From DASUGC01 sp035606665 (lineage in GTDB: Bacteria > Acidobacteriota > Vicinamibacteria > Vicinamibacterales > SCN-69-37), in assembly GCA_035606665.1 (NCBI GenBank), contig DATNEY010000053.1, forward strand, positions 1 to 64,000: a stretch of 64,000 bases of DNA, given 5' to 3'. Positions 8,127-17,716 of this stretch are shown piece by piece (within the stretch, counting starts at the first letter, position 1; each line of letters opens with the position of its first letter). The notes beneath the pieces are model-generated. The model made no database searches. It had not been told where the DNA came from and worked only from the letters and a program-made list of their open reading frames with translations. A program made the translations under genes and the position numbers.

Positions 8127-11100
8127 ATGGAGTTCAACACTCCCGTGTCCGGATTGTCACTGGACGACAAGACAGCGCTGCTCAAGGCGTTGCTCGAGCG
8201 GCGGCACGGACCGGAGTCCGACCTGCATCCGCTGTCCAGCGGCCAACACGCTCTCTGGCTGCTGTACAGGCAGGCGCCAGGAGATGCCGCGTACAACGTC
8301 ATCTCGACCCAAATCGTGCACGGCGTTGCCGACGTGGCGTTGCTGCAGGAGGCCTTTCAACACGTCATCGATCGTCACGAGCTGCTGCGCGCGACGTTTA
8401 CCGAAGTCGCGGGTGTTCCGTACTATCGGAGCACTCCACGCCGCGTGGAAGCGCAGATCGTGAACTGTTCGGGATCCGAAGACGACGTCCGCAAGCACGT
8501 CGCCGCAATCGCCCGCACGCCGATCGATCTCGAGGCCGGACCTGTGTCGCGGCTGTACGTCATCACTCCCGCCGCAGACTCCGTCATGGTCGTCCTGCTG
8601 TTTCATCACATCGTCATGGACGCGTGGTCGCTGGACATCGTCGGCGCCGAGCTGATGCAGGCCTACGCTGACGCTCTCAAGGGGAGGCTGCAAGGCGCCC
8701 CCCTCCGCATGGCCTTCCGCGATTTCGTCCGGTACGAACAGACGGTACTCTCGGGGGCTCGGGGCGGGCGGCTTCGGGACTATTGGACGAAACAACTGGG
8801 ACCTCAACCGCCGGTGCTGAACGAGCCCCTCGATTTTCCCCGGACACGCCGGCCCCGGTTGGGAGACGCGTATGCGCTGGCGCTTCCCCCTCGGGTTGCG
8901 GCGGACGTGTACGAGCTAGCCCGCCGTGCAGCCGTCACGCCATTCGTCGTTCTGCTCGCGGCGTACGCGCTGCTTCTGGCGCGCTATGGAGGGCAGACGG
9001 ACGTTGTCATCGGCTGCCCGGTGGCGCTGCGGAACAATCCGGCGTTTGTCTCGGTAGTCGGTTACCTCGTGAACATGATTGGGTTGCGCATTGACGTGTC
9101 GGGAGCCCTCACGTTCGCGGGCCTCCTCGCCCGCGTGAAAGGGACGGTGGACGCGGGCATGGCGCATGCTGACTATCCGTTTTCGCATCTGGTGAAAGAT
9201 CTGGACCACCCCTCGGACTCGCTTGCCAGTCCGGTGTTTCAGGCGGCCTTCAACCTGCTGAAAAGGGTCCCCGCACGCGTCGCGGAGGACGGTCTTCAGG
9301 AGGGCAGCCTGGCGGCTACGGCCCACGAAACTCTCCAGGGCACGGGGCAGTTCGATCTCGTTCTCGAGCTCACGGATCGAGCCGATTCGTTCGACGGTCA
9401 TCTGAAATACGATGCCGCGCTGTTCCGCCGCGATACCGCCGCTCGTCTCGCACGAAACTACGTTCGACTTCTCGGATACGTGTCGCAACGGCCTGACGAA
9501 GATCTCCGGCAGTGTGCCGGGGCGAGTGTCGAGGAAGAACGGCAGATTGCGGTTTGGTCCGGACGTGCGCCGTCCGAGGGCGTCGTTGCAGCCTCGGCGC
9601 GATCTTTGATCGATCTTTTTGAACGGCAGTGCGCCGCATCGCCGAACGCGACCGCGCTTGTTGATGGCGAGGTGAGCCACACATATGCCGATCTCGACCG
9701 GCGTGCCGTCGAGGTGGCCGCCGCGTTCGAGAAGAAGAACACGCTCGTCGGCGTACCGGCGGAAGCCAGCGCTGACGCCATCATCCGGATCCTGGGCATC
9801 CTCAAGGCCGGCTGCGCGTACGTGGCTGGTGGCGGCGACCGACTCGATTTCGACGCGGCGGGGCTCGCATGCGTCGTCTTCACGTCGGGGACTACTGGAA
9901 GTCCCAAGGCCGTGCCGGTCGAGCACGGCTCGGCCATGGCGATGTTGAGCGCGCTGGAGAAGGGCGCGCCGGCAGCAGGCCACCGCTCAGGCATGGCGCT
10001 GTCGCCTCTGACGTCCGCCTCGTCATTGTGGGAAGTGTTCGGGATGCTCTGCGTCGGCGGCGTCCTCCACATTCCGGGCCAGGCGCAATCCGACCCTCGC
10101 GCGCTCGCCGCGTTCGTCAAGAGATCGGGAATCACGGACGCCTTCATCCCGTCTGCAATGGCGAAGGACCTGCCGGAGGCTTTCCGTGGAACTCCGGGGT
10201 CCGTGCCCTTGCGCCGGATCCTGCTTGGAGGTGAAGCCCTCTCGCCGCACTGGTTACGGCGATGGCGGGAGATTGCCCCGGAGGCAAGCATCCGTTTCGG
10301 TTATGCAGCCGCCGAGACGACATTCATGGCGACCGCTTACAGCCTCGACAGCGCCCGCGAACCGATCTTCGCCGCTCCCATCGGCACGCCGCTCGAAGGG
10401 TACCGCGTGCAGATTGTCGATGAGGACTTGCGCTCTGTACCGATCGGGGCCATTGGCGAGATCTTGATCGACGGTCCTGGCGTCTGCCGTGAGTGCCCAC
10501 CTTCTCCGATGCCGGGCGCTCGCCGCTATCGCTCCGGTGATCTCGGCCGGTGGCTTCCGGACGGCAACATCGAATTGGTCGGTGGAGTACCGAGCACCCT
10601 TGCGGCGGTACTGGAGGATGACCCGGGTGTTGCAAGCTGTCATGTCGCATTCATGGACGATCCGGGGAACGGCCCGCGCCGTGTCGTGGCATTCGTGAAG
10701 CTCGTCGATCCCGCGTCCGCGAGCGCCGAACTCGCCGAACGCCTGAGACAGCGTGCGCTCCCGTTCATGCAACCACGCTCCTTCAAGGCCGACCAGATCG
10801 TATTCGTGGCCGGGATTCCGAGGAACCGCCATGGCAAGGTGGATCGCCGCAAGCTCGACGCGCTGCTCGCGTCCGCGGCTTCGTCAAGACGCGAACGGGT
10901 CACTCAGAACGAGGACATCGAGCGGCGCCTGCTGCGTATCCTGGAGTCCGTGCTGGGCCGTTCGGGACTTCGGCCCACCGACGACTTCTTCGCGCTCGGG
11001 GGTACGTCACTGCTCGCCGTGCGCATCCGGTTTCTCGTCGAGAAGGAGCTGGGCGTGAGCGTGCCTATGGCCGTGCTCTTCGATTCGGCCACCGTCGAAG

Positions 11101-11186
11101 ACCTCGCCGCACGGATCGCCGGAGGAACGCCGTCCCCGGAACCTTCCGCCATTCCGAGGCTTGCACGAATCAGCTACCGGAAGTGA
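8127..11186 (+). CDS. NRPS module C-A(degenerate)-T
   Basis: 1019 aa. The condensation domain (about 30-470) carries HHIVMDAW, close to HHxxxDG. The adenylation region (about 491-905) keeps A3 (FTSGTTGSPKA, near 582), A7 (YRSGDLGRW, near 801) and the A10 lysine (HGKVDR, near 898). It lacks about 40 residues between A2 and A3, has no recognisable A8 hinge (GRxDxQVKxRG), and at A4 reads TSASSLWE where FDxSxWE is expected, so the Asp that binds the substrate amino group is Ala. I infer it does not activate an alpha-amino acid normally. The T domain (FFALGGTSLLAV, Ser near 960) looks intact. It follows the PKS and overlaps the next NRPS by 4 nt (GTGA), so the two are co-translated and probably adjacent in the line. 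The residue may be delivered in trans. Confidence 0.9.
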   Translation: MEFNTPVSGLSLDDKTALLKALLERRHGPESDLHPLSSGQHALWLLYRQAPGDAAYNVISTQIVHGVADVALLQEAFQHVIDRHELLRATFTEVAGVPYYRSTPRRVEAQIVNCSGSEDDVRKHVAAIARTPIDLEAGPVSRLYVITPAADSVMVVLLFHHIVMDAWSLDIVGAELMQAYADALKGRLQGAPLRMAFRDFVRYEQTVLSGARGGRLRDYWTKQLGPQPPVLNEPLDFPRTRRPRLGDAYALALPPRVAADVYELARRAAVTPFVVLLAAYALLLARYGGQTDVVIGCPVALRNNPAFVSVVGYLVNMIGLRIDVSGALTFAGLLARVKGTVDAGMAHADYPFSHLVKDLDHPSDSLASPVFQAAFNLLKRVPARVAEDGLQEGSLAATAHETLQGTGQFDLVLELTDRADSFDGHLKYDAALFRRDTAARLARNYVRLLGYVSQRPDEDLRQCAGASVEEERQIAVWSGRAPSEGVVAASARSLIDLFERQCAASPNATALVDGEVSHTYADLDRRAVEVAAAFEKKNTLVGVPAEASADAIIRILGILKAGCAYVAGGGDRLDFDAAGLACVVFTSGTTGSPKAVPVEHGSAMAMLSALEKGAPAAGHRSGMALSPLTSASSLWEVFGMLCVGGVLHIPGQAQSDPRALAAFVKRSGITDAFIPSAMAKDLPEAFRGTPGSVPLRRILLGGEALSPHWLRRWREIAPEASIRFGYAAAETTFMATAYSLDSAREPIFAAPIGTPLEGYRVQIVDEDLRSVPIGAIGEILIDGPGVCRECPPSPMPGARRYRSGDLGRWLPDGNIELVGGVPSTLAAVLEDDPGVASCHVAFMDDPGNGPRRVVAFVKLVDPASASAELAERLRQRALPFMQPRSFKADQIVFVAGIPRNRHGKVDRRKLDALLASAASSRRERVTQNEDIERRLLRILESVLGRSGLRPTDDFFALGGTSLLAVRIRFLVEKELGVSVPMAVLFDSATVEDLAARIAGGTPSPEPSAIPRLARISYRK

Positions 11187-14100
11187 GCGATAGATCCCAG
11201 TCCCATGCGGTCGGTGAACCAGGAATGAAAGAGCTGTACGCATTCCCGCTGTCTCTTGCACAGGAGCGGCTGTGGATTCTGTCGCACTTTGGAGGGGGCA
11301 GCGAGGCGTACACGGTCTCGGTCGCCTACGAAATCACCGGCTCGATCGATCCGGACGTTCTCGATCAGAGCCTGCGGTTCGTAATCGAGCGCCATGAGTC
11401 TCTGCGCACGACGTTTGAAACGTCCGGGGCCACTGCCGTTCAGGTCGTCTCGAAGGCGATTCCCGGTCCATTGCGCTGGACCAGCCTGATCGGATGCGAC
11501 GACGAGGCGCGACGCGCCGCCGTCGCGGAGGAACTGACCGCATTGTCCAGTGTGCGCTTCGATCTGGAGAACGGTCCGCTGGTCCGCGTGCGGTTGATTG
11601 TTTTCGACGACACCTCTTCCGTCATCTCGCTCGCCATGCACCACATCGTCTCCGACGGCTGGTCCATGCGCGTCTTCCTCAAGGAGCTTGCCGAAGCATA
11701 CGCCGCGATTTCGGAGGGACGGCCGGTCGAGCTGCCGCCTCTGTCCATTCAGTTCGCCGACTTCGCCGTCTGGCAGCGCACTCAGCTCGACGACCACTCG
11801 CTGTCAGCGCGCCTTCGATTCTGGAAACATTACCTGGCAGGCGCGCAGGGATTCCTTCCGCTTCCGACCGATCGCCCTCGACCGGCGCTCCAGAGCTTTC
11901 ACGGCGACGTGGTGTCCTTCCGGCTCGAGCCTGAGGTCGTCGGTCCGCTACGCAAGCTCGCGCAGGAGGGGAGAGCGACGACGTTCATGGTGCTGCTCTC
12001 CGCCTTCTCACTGCTGCTGAGCCGATACACGGGCGAGACGGATCTGCTCGTCGGCTGTCCGTCGCGCGGCCGGGAGGCGCCCGAGTTGGAGCCGCTGATC
12101 GGGTTTTTTGTGAACACGCTCGTCTTGCGGATGGACCTCACCGGCGATCCCAGTTTTCGCGAGATGCTCGGCCGTGTTCGAAAAAGCGTGCTGACCGTCC
12201 AGGCGGAGCAGGAAATCCCGTTCGAGAAGCTCGTTGAAGGGCTCGGCGTGGAAAGCAGCCCCAGCCATAATCCGCTGTTTCAAGTCATGTTCGCCTACGA
12301 CACCGAGGATCTCGGCTGCATCGAATTCGCGGACATGTCCCTCAAACGGATCCGCGTCGGGAACCGGCCGTCGAAGTTCGATCTGACGATGATTCTTGCC
12401 GAGAGCTCCGGTGCGCTTCAGGGCGAGATCGAGTTCAAGACGGATTTGTTCGACCGCTCCACCGTCGAGCGATTGGTGGATCACTTCCGTCAGTTGTTGC
12501 GCAGCATCGCCGCCGATCCAGATTCGGTGGCGCGCAGGCTGCCGATGGTCACTACGGACGAGCGCGAACAGTTCCGGCTGTGGAATTCCACGCCTCGACC
12601 CTACCCGCCAGGTCTGCGCCTTCCGGACCTGGTGTTGGCGCAGGCGGCGCGACGACCCGATGCCACGGCGATAGAGGTTGACGGCCAGACGATCTCGTAC
12701 CGCCACCTGACGGAACGCGCGGCGCGTTTCGCGCGCACGCTGCAAGGAGCCGGCGCTGGCGCGGCGACGACGGTCGGCATCCAGTTGGAGCCGTCGGCAG
12801 AAATGCTCATAAGCGTCCTGGGCGTGCTGATGGCCGGCGCCGCCTACGTGCCGCTGGATCCGAACCTTCCCGCACCGCGCCTGGAGCGCATGGTGAAGGA
12901 CGCGGCGATCACCGCGCTGGTCTGCGACTCGAGATCGTCGCGCGTGCTCCCGCCATTCGCTGGAACCGTACTGGATTGGGCCGATGATCTGGAGGCGGCT
13001 GGCAGCCGTGGGCCGGACCTGGTCCTGTGTCCGCTGTCGGAATCCAGTCTGGCCTATCTCATGTACACGTCCGGATCGACGGGCGTGCCAAAGGCTGTCG
13101 CGGTAGAGCATCGGTCCGTCGTGAATCTGCTGTTGTCGATGGCCGAGACCCTGCACTTCGGCGAAAGCGACGGCCTTCTCGCGGTGACGCCGCTGTCCTT
13201 CGACATCTCCATATTGGAGCTGTTCCTGCCGCTGATTACCGGCGGCCGGCTCTCGATTGTGCCGCGCACCGTTGCGGTCAATGGCGAACGCCTCGCGGCG
13301 GCGATTCGGCGCTCCGACGCGAACTGGATGCAGGCGACCCCCTCGACCTGGCAGCTGCTGCGGGAGGCAGGCTGGGAAGGCGGCGATCGATTCACCGCGC
13401 TCTGCGGCGGTGAATCGCTGCCCGAGGATCTCTCGCAGTGGCTGACGGCCCGGGCCGGCGCTCTTTGGAACATGTATGGGCCGACCGAGACGACGATCTG
13501 GTCCCTGGTGCACCGCATGTCCAGCCAGGATCCACGCGTGAAGATCGGGCGGCCGATAGCGAACACGCGAGCTTACGTGCTGGATCGAGATCTCCAGCAG
13601 GTTCCTGTCGGAGTTCCGGGAGAGCTGTACCTATCGGGCACCGGCCTCGCGCGCGGGTATCGGAACGATCCGGCAAGAACGGCGTCCGCGTTCGTGGCGA
13701 ATCCGTTTGAGTCCGGCGCTCGCATGTACGGCACGGGCGACCGCGTCCGTTTTGCCGCCGACGGGGCGCTCGAGTTCCTGGGACGCAGCGACACGCAGAT
13801 CAAGTTCAGGGGCCATCGCATCGATCTTGGAGATATCGAGGCGCACTTGCGCGATCTGCCCGGAGTCCGTGAGGCGGTCGTGATGTTCGAGCACGACACG
13901 ACGGGCGAGCCGTTGCTCGCGGCCTACCTCGTGCCGTTCGGCGCGCCGACGGCGGCCGAAAGTTTGCGGGTCCTTCTCGGCCAACGGCTGCCGGACTACA
14001 TGATTCCGGCGGCGTTCGAGTTTCTCGACGCCCTTCCGCTGACGCCCAACGGTAAGGTCAATCGCAAGGCGCTGCCGAGGCCGTCCTCACGGCAGCGGCG

Positions 14101-16447
14101 ATCGGGGGAATTCACTCCGCCACGGAATCAATTGGAACACACGCTCGCCGGCATCTGGATGGAGGTGCTCGGTCTGGAGCGAGTCGGCGTGCACGAGACG
14201 TTCCTGTCGCTCGGGGGGGCCTCGCTTCAGTGCGTTCGCATCGTCAATCGCGCACGCAAGGTCGGTTTGCGTATCTCGCCGGAGAACATCTTCGAGCTTC
14301 AGACGATCGCGGCGGTCGCCGCGTCGTGCGCCGCCGAGGACCCCGCCCACGCCGGTGCGGCAGTCGATGACGTCGAACCGCTCGCCGGCGTCGATGTCGA
14401 CGCGTACTTCGCCGACGAGGATGCCGCCCTGCCCCGCACCGCCGCCAGGAGCGTGGTGATCGAAAGCCTGGGCATGTACCTGCCTGCGAACGCCGTATCG
14501 TCCGCCGATGTCGTCAAGAATTGCCGGACGCCTCTGCGGTTTCCGCTTCAACGGGTGACGGGTATCAAGTCGAGGCGAATGACGCTTGGCGAGGAGTTTT
14601 CCATCGATATTGCCAGGAAGGCGGTCGCCGACGCGTTGAGCCGCTCGAAGTATCGGGCCGGCGACATCGACCTGCTCATCTGCTGCAACATCTCGCGATT
14701 TGATGGCCCTCTGGAAGCGACGTTCGAGCCGTCGACCTCGTCGAGGCTTGCCGCAGAAATGGGGCTGACGCGCGCCATCACCCTGGATGTATCGAATGGC
14801 TGCGCGGGCGTGTTCACGGGCCTGTATGTGGCCAACGCGTTTCTCAAGACGGGAATCGTGCGGACCGCCATGGTCGTGAGCGGTGAATACATCACGCACC
14901 TGACGACGACGGCGCAGAAGGAAGTGAAGGACTATCTCGATCCGCGGATCGCCTGCTTGACCCTGGGCGATTCCGGAGTGGCGATGGTGCTGGAGCCAGG
15001 CCGTGACGGCAGCGACGGCTTCCAGTTCTTCGACATGTTCACGCTCGGGGCGTACAGCAAGCTCTGCATCGCCAGGAATTCCGGCGAAGACCATGGCGGC
15101 GCGATCATGTACACCGATGCGGTGGCCATGGCCGAAAAAGGCTTCGAACCGGGAGCCCGTCACACGCTGGAGAGCATGAAGCGGGCTCGATGGAAGCCCG
15201 AGTCGGTCGATCACCTGATCGTGCATCAGACCGCGTCCATTACGATTGACGCGACGCGGAAGGAAATCAACAAGCTGTTCGGGCGCGAAGTCTGTCACGA
15301 CCGCAATCTCATCAACAACCTCGCCGATCGCGGGAACACTGCCACCACCAGCCATTTCGTCGCGCTGATGGATCACATCGCGAACGGCAATATCCGTTCG
15401 GGATCGAATGTGATGTTCAGTATCAGCGGCTCCGGTATGACGTTCGGTACCGCGCTGTACAGGATGAACGACCTGCCCGATCGGATCCGGGCGCGCCGCG
15501 GATCTGCAGCAGGCGCTGCGGCGCCGCTCATGGAGCGGATTCCCACCGGCCGCACCGCGCCGAGCGGTGTTCGGATCCTGCATGCGAGCAAGGCGATGGC
15601 GGCGCCGTCCTGCTCGGAGACGCTCGATCTCCTCGCGTCGGCGTCGCGCGACTGCCTGAGGGCGGCCGCCGTGGATGAATCGGCCCTCGACCTGTTGATC
15701 CATACCGGCGTGTACCGAACGGACTTCATCGTCGAGCCCGCAATCGCCGCCATGCTCGCCGGCGAGCTGGGGATCAATTCGAGTCTGGGAGGATCGACCG
15801 GCAACCGCACGTTTGCGTTCGACGTCCTGGACGGGGCCGTCGGTTTTCTAAAGGCCTGCTACGTCACGACGGGCATGATGCAGGCGGGTATCGCTTCCGT
15901 CGCGATGATCGTGACAGCCGAGGTCGAGAACAACCGCACGATAGGAGAGCCGTTGCTGGGGATTGCCGAAGCTGGATCGGCGGCCATCCTCGCGCGCCGG
16001 TCCGAGGGCCAAACGGGGTTCGCAGGCTTCTACTTCGAACAGGACGCCGCGCATCTCGGGTCCTTCCGGTCGCACTGGACGTGCGACGGGCCGCGACACT
16101 TCATCCGGTTCTTCAAGGATCCCGCGCTTGATGATGTCTATGCCGCCGCCATCGCCGGGGCGCTCCAGAGGTTTCTCGAGAGGGAACAGATCGCGATCGC
16201 GGAGATCTCCCGGGTCATTCCTCCCCAGATCTCCCCCGAGTTTTCTCGCAAGCTAGCGACTGTGCTGGGCATTCCACTCGAGCGCTTCGTCATCGTCGAT
16301 GATGCCGCCGGGGATCTGCATTCGTCGTCGATTCCCATCGCGCTGCACGAGGCCTTTCAACGCGAATTGGTGTCGCCCGGCGACGTCGGGCTGTTCATCG
16401 CGGTTGGCTCAGGAGTGCAGGTCGGCCTGGCGCTCTACCACTTCTGA
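11183..16447 (+). CDS. NRPS C-A(Gly)-T fused to two KAS III-type domains
   Basis: 1754 aa, GTG start overlapping the previous stop. The C domain has HHIVSDGWS. The A domain has intact A3 (YTSGSTGVPKAV), A5 (NMYGPTETTIW), A8 and A10 (NGKVNRK). Specificity residues read D-I-L-Q-L-G-M-I-W, nearly the glycine code DILQLGLIWK. The T domain (LGGASLQC) has Ser near 1015. From about 1100 a FabH-like ketoacyl synthase III follows with Cys1207 (SNGCAG), His near 1348 (HQTAS) and Asn near 1384 (RGNTATT). A second KAS III-like fold (about 1455-1754) reads LDGAVG where the Cys motif should be, so it lacks the nucleophile. Chain release or acyl transfer by the first and a structural role for the second are inferences. 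I do not recall this architecture from a characterised system. Confidence 0.9.
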   Translation: MSDRSQSHAVGEPGMKELYAFPLSLAQERLWILSHFGGGSEAYTVSVAYEITGSIDPDVLDQSLRFVIERHESLRTTFETSGATAVQVVSKAIPGPLRWTSLIGCDDEARRAAVAEELTALSSVRFDLENGPLVRVRLIVFDDTSSVISLAMHHIVSDGWSMRVFLKELAEAYAAISEGRPVELPPLSIQFADFAVWQRTQLDDHSLSARLRFWKHYLAGAQGFLPLPTDRPRPALQSFHGDVVSFRLEPEVVGPLRKLAQEGRATTFMVLLSAFSLLLSRYTGETDLLVGCPSRGREAPELEPLIGFFVNTLVLRMDLTGDPSFREMLGRVRKSVLTVQAEQEIPFEKLVEGLGVESSPSHNPLFQVMFAYDTEDLGCIEFADMSLKRIRVGNRPSKFDLTMILAESSGALQGEIEFKTDLFDRSTVERLVDHFRQLLRSIAADPDSVARRLPMVTTDEREQFRLWNSTPRPYPPGLRLPDLVLAQAARRPDATAIEVDGQTISYRHLTERAARFARTLQGAGAGAATTVGIQLEPSAEMLISVLGVLMAGAAYVPLDPNLPAPRLERMVKDAAITALVCDSRSSRVLPPFAGTVLDWADDLEAAGSRGPDLVLCPLSESSLAYLMYTSGSTGVPKAVAVEHRSVVNLLLSMAETLHFGESDGLLAVTPLSFDISILELFLPLITGGRLSIVPRTVAVNGERLAAAIRRSDANWMQATPSTWQLLREAGWEGGDRFTALCGGESLPEDLSQWLTARAGALWNMYGPTETTIWSLVHRMSSQDPRVKIGRPIANTRAYVLDRDLQQVPVGVPGELYLSGTGLARGYRNDPARTASAFVANPFESGARMYGTGDRVRFAADGALEFLGRSDTQIKFRGHRIDLGDIEAHLRDLPGVREAVVMFEHDTTGEPLLAAYLVPFGAPTAAESLRVLLGQRLPDYMIPAAFEFLDALPLTPNGKVNRKALPRPSSRQRRSGEFTPPRNQLEHTLAGIWMEVLGLERVGVHETFLSLGGASLQCVRIVNRARKVGLRISPENIFELQTIAAVAASCAAEDPAHAGAAVDDVEPLAGVDVDAYFADEDAALPRTAARSVVIESLGMYLPANAVSSADVVKNCRTPLRFPLQRVTGIKSRRMTLGEEFSIDIARKAVADALSRSKYRAGDIDLLICCNISRFDGPLEATFEPSTSSRLAAEMGLTRAITLDVSNGCAGVFTGLYVANAFLKTGIVRTAMVVSGEYITHLTTTAQKEVKDYLDPRIACLTLGDSGVAMVLEPGRDGSDGFQFFDMFTLGAYSKLCIARNSGEDHGGAIMYTDAVAMAEKGFEPGARHTLESMKRARWKPESVDHLIVHQTASITIDATRKEINKLFGREVCHDRNLINNLADRGNTATTSHFVALMDHIANGNIRSGSNVMFSISGSGMTFGTALYRMNDLPDRIRARRGSAAGAAAPLMERIPTGRTAPSGVRILHASKAMAAPSCSETLDLLASASRDCLRAAAVDESALDLLIHTGVYRTDFIVEPAIAAMLAGELGINSSLGGSTGNRTFAFDVLDGAVGFLKACYVTTGMMQAGIASVAMIVTAEVENNRTIGEPLLGIAEAGSAAILARRSEGQTGFAGFYFEQDAAHLGSFRSHWTCDGPRHFIRFFKDPALDDVYAAAIAGALQRFLEREQIAIAEISRVIPPQISPEFSRKLATVLGIPLERFVIVDDAAGDLHSSSIPIALHEAFQRELVSPGDVGLFIAVGSGVQVGLALYHF

Positions 16448-16497
16448 AGCATCGGTCTACAGGACACTGCCTCCCTCGAGACTCAGGGACTCGACGC

Positions 16498-17694
16498 ATG
16501 AGTACCTTCGATACCACCAGCGCGATCGCGCGCCTTGCGCAGCGCGTGCTCTCCGTGCGGCCACTCGTGGACGTATTGCCGGGCGCGACGACAATACGGC
16601 CGTCCGATGGCGCCGCCTGTCCTGCAGAGCTGGCCGAGCTGTTCAGCACGGTGACCGCGCTGACGGGAGCACAGCATCTGCGGCTGGCCCCGAGCGGCGG
16701 TACGGAAGAACCCACGGTGTTCGAGGAAGTGATTTCGCGGCGAATCGCCATCGAGTCCTTCGTCACAGCGCCGCTGCCCGACTGGCGTGACTCGATCGAT
16801 CAGCTCGTCACTCGAGTGATCGCCGAAGAGTTCGACGGTAAGTACAGGTTCGCGAGAATTGTCTCCGCCGACGGAGCGCCCTTGAACGTATATGCCGGCC
16901 CCAGACGGGGAGGCAAGGCGGTCGTCCTGTGCCCGCCCTGCGGCATGCCGGCCAAATTGTGCGAGCGCTGGATGGAGCTGCTGGCGGCGGATTTCTTCGT
17001 GATGACCTGGGAGAGCCGGGGTCTGTTCGGACCGGCTGGCGATTTCGACACGCTTGAGTGTCGTGCGTCCGCGCACGTGGATGATCTGTTCGCAGTGCTC
17101 GATCACTGCGGCGTGGAGGTCGCGCATCTTGCGGGACTGTGTGGGGGCGCCGTCATCGCTCTGAAAGCCGCGGCCGAGCGGCCTTCACGCGTCTCGTCGG
17201 TGAGCGTCTGGCACGGTGACTACGAGCTGGGCGGCGATTCGCCGAAGACAACGCACCAGCAGGACCTTCAGGCCCTCCTGTCGACAGCGGCGTCCGGACG
17301 AGAGCAAGCCGCGTCACTGCAGCGGCTGTTCGTCGAATCGATGTTCCGTACACTGCCGGCCGACGTCGCGCACATGGTGCTGTATCCATATGCGACGCCT
17401 GAGCTCTTCTATAGGTACGCGAAGCTGAACGGCGACATCATGACAACGAATATCGGGCCGTATCTCGCGAAGGTGACGCAACCGAGCCTCGTCGTGACCA
17501 GCCTGGACGACAACACGACGCATCCCGCCGGCTCGGCCGTTGTGTCGCAGCGGCTGCAGAATGCGCTGCTTCACGTCGAACCGCATGGCGATCACCTTTC
17601 GCTGTTCGGCGCGCCACCGGCTCTGGCGCGCCTGGCGTCTCGTTTCATTTCAACGGAATCCGTTTCGAGTCTGGCCTTCGGAGTGCCTTCCTGA
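16498..17694 (+). CDS. Alpha/beta-hydrolase with Cys nucleophile, SyrC/CmaE-like aminoacyltransferase candidate
   Basis: 398 aa. The start follows AGGGA at 16485-16489. An N-terminal part of about 125 residues without clear identity precedes an alpha/beta-hydrolase core. The nucleophile elbow is GLCGG with Cys215 in place of the usual Ser; Asp337/338 (SLDDN) and His366 (HGDHLSLFG) complete a plausible triad. Ser-to-Cys at this position, in a cluster with a free threonine A-T didomain (21560-23371) and NRPS modules with dead A domains, matches SyrC (syringomycin) and CmaE (coronamic acid), which move aminoacyl groups between carrier proteins. The alternative is a Cys-type editing thioesterase or dienelactone-hydrolase-like enzyme. 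The fold is clear; the role is inferred. Confidence 0.72.
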   Translation: MSTFDTTSAIARLAQRVLSVRPLVDVLPGATTIRPSDGAACPAELAELFSTVTALTGAQHLRLAPSGGTEEPTVFEEVISRRIAIESFVTAPLPDWRDSIDQLVTRVIAEEFDGKYRFARIVSADGAPLNVYAGPRRGGKAVVLCPPCGMPAKLCERWMELLAADFFVMTWESRGLFGPAGDFDTLECRASAHVDDLFAVLDHCGVEVAHLAGLCGGAVIALKAAAERPSRVSSVSVWHGDYELGGDSPKTTHQQDLQALLSTAASGREQAASLQRLFVESMFRTLPADVAHMVLYPYATPELFYRYAKLNGDIMTTNIGPYLAKVTQPSLVVTSLDDNTTHPAGSAVVSQRLQNALLHVEPHGDHLSLFGAPPALARLASRFISTESVSSLAFGVPS

Positions 17695-17716
17695 CCGCGT
17701 GGGCGGTTCATCGAAC

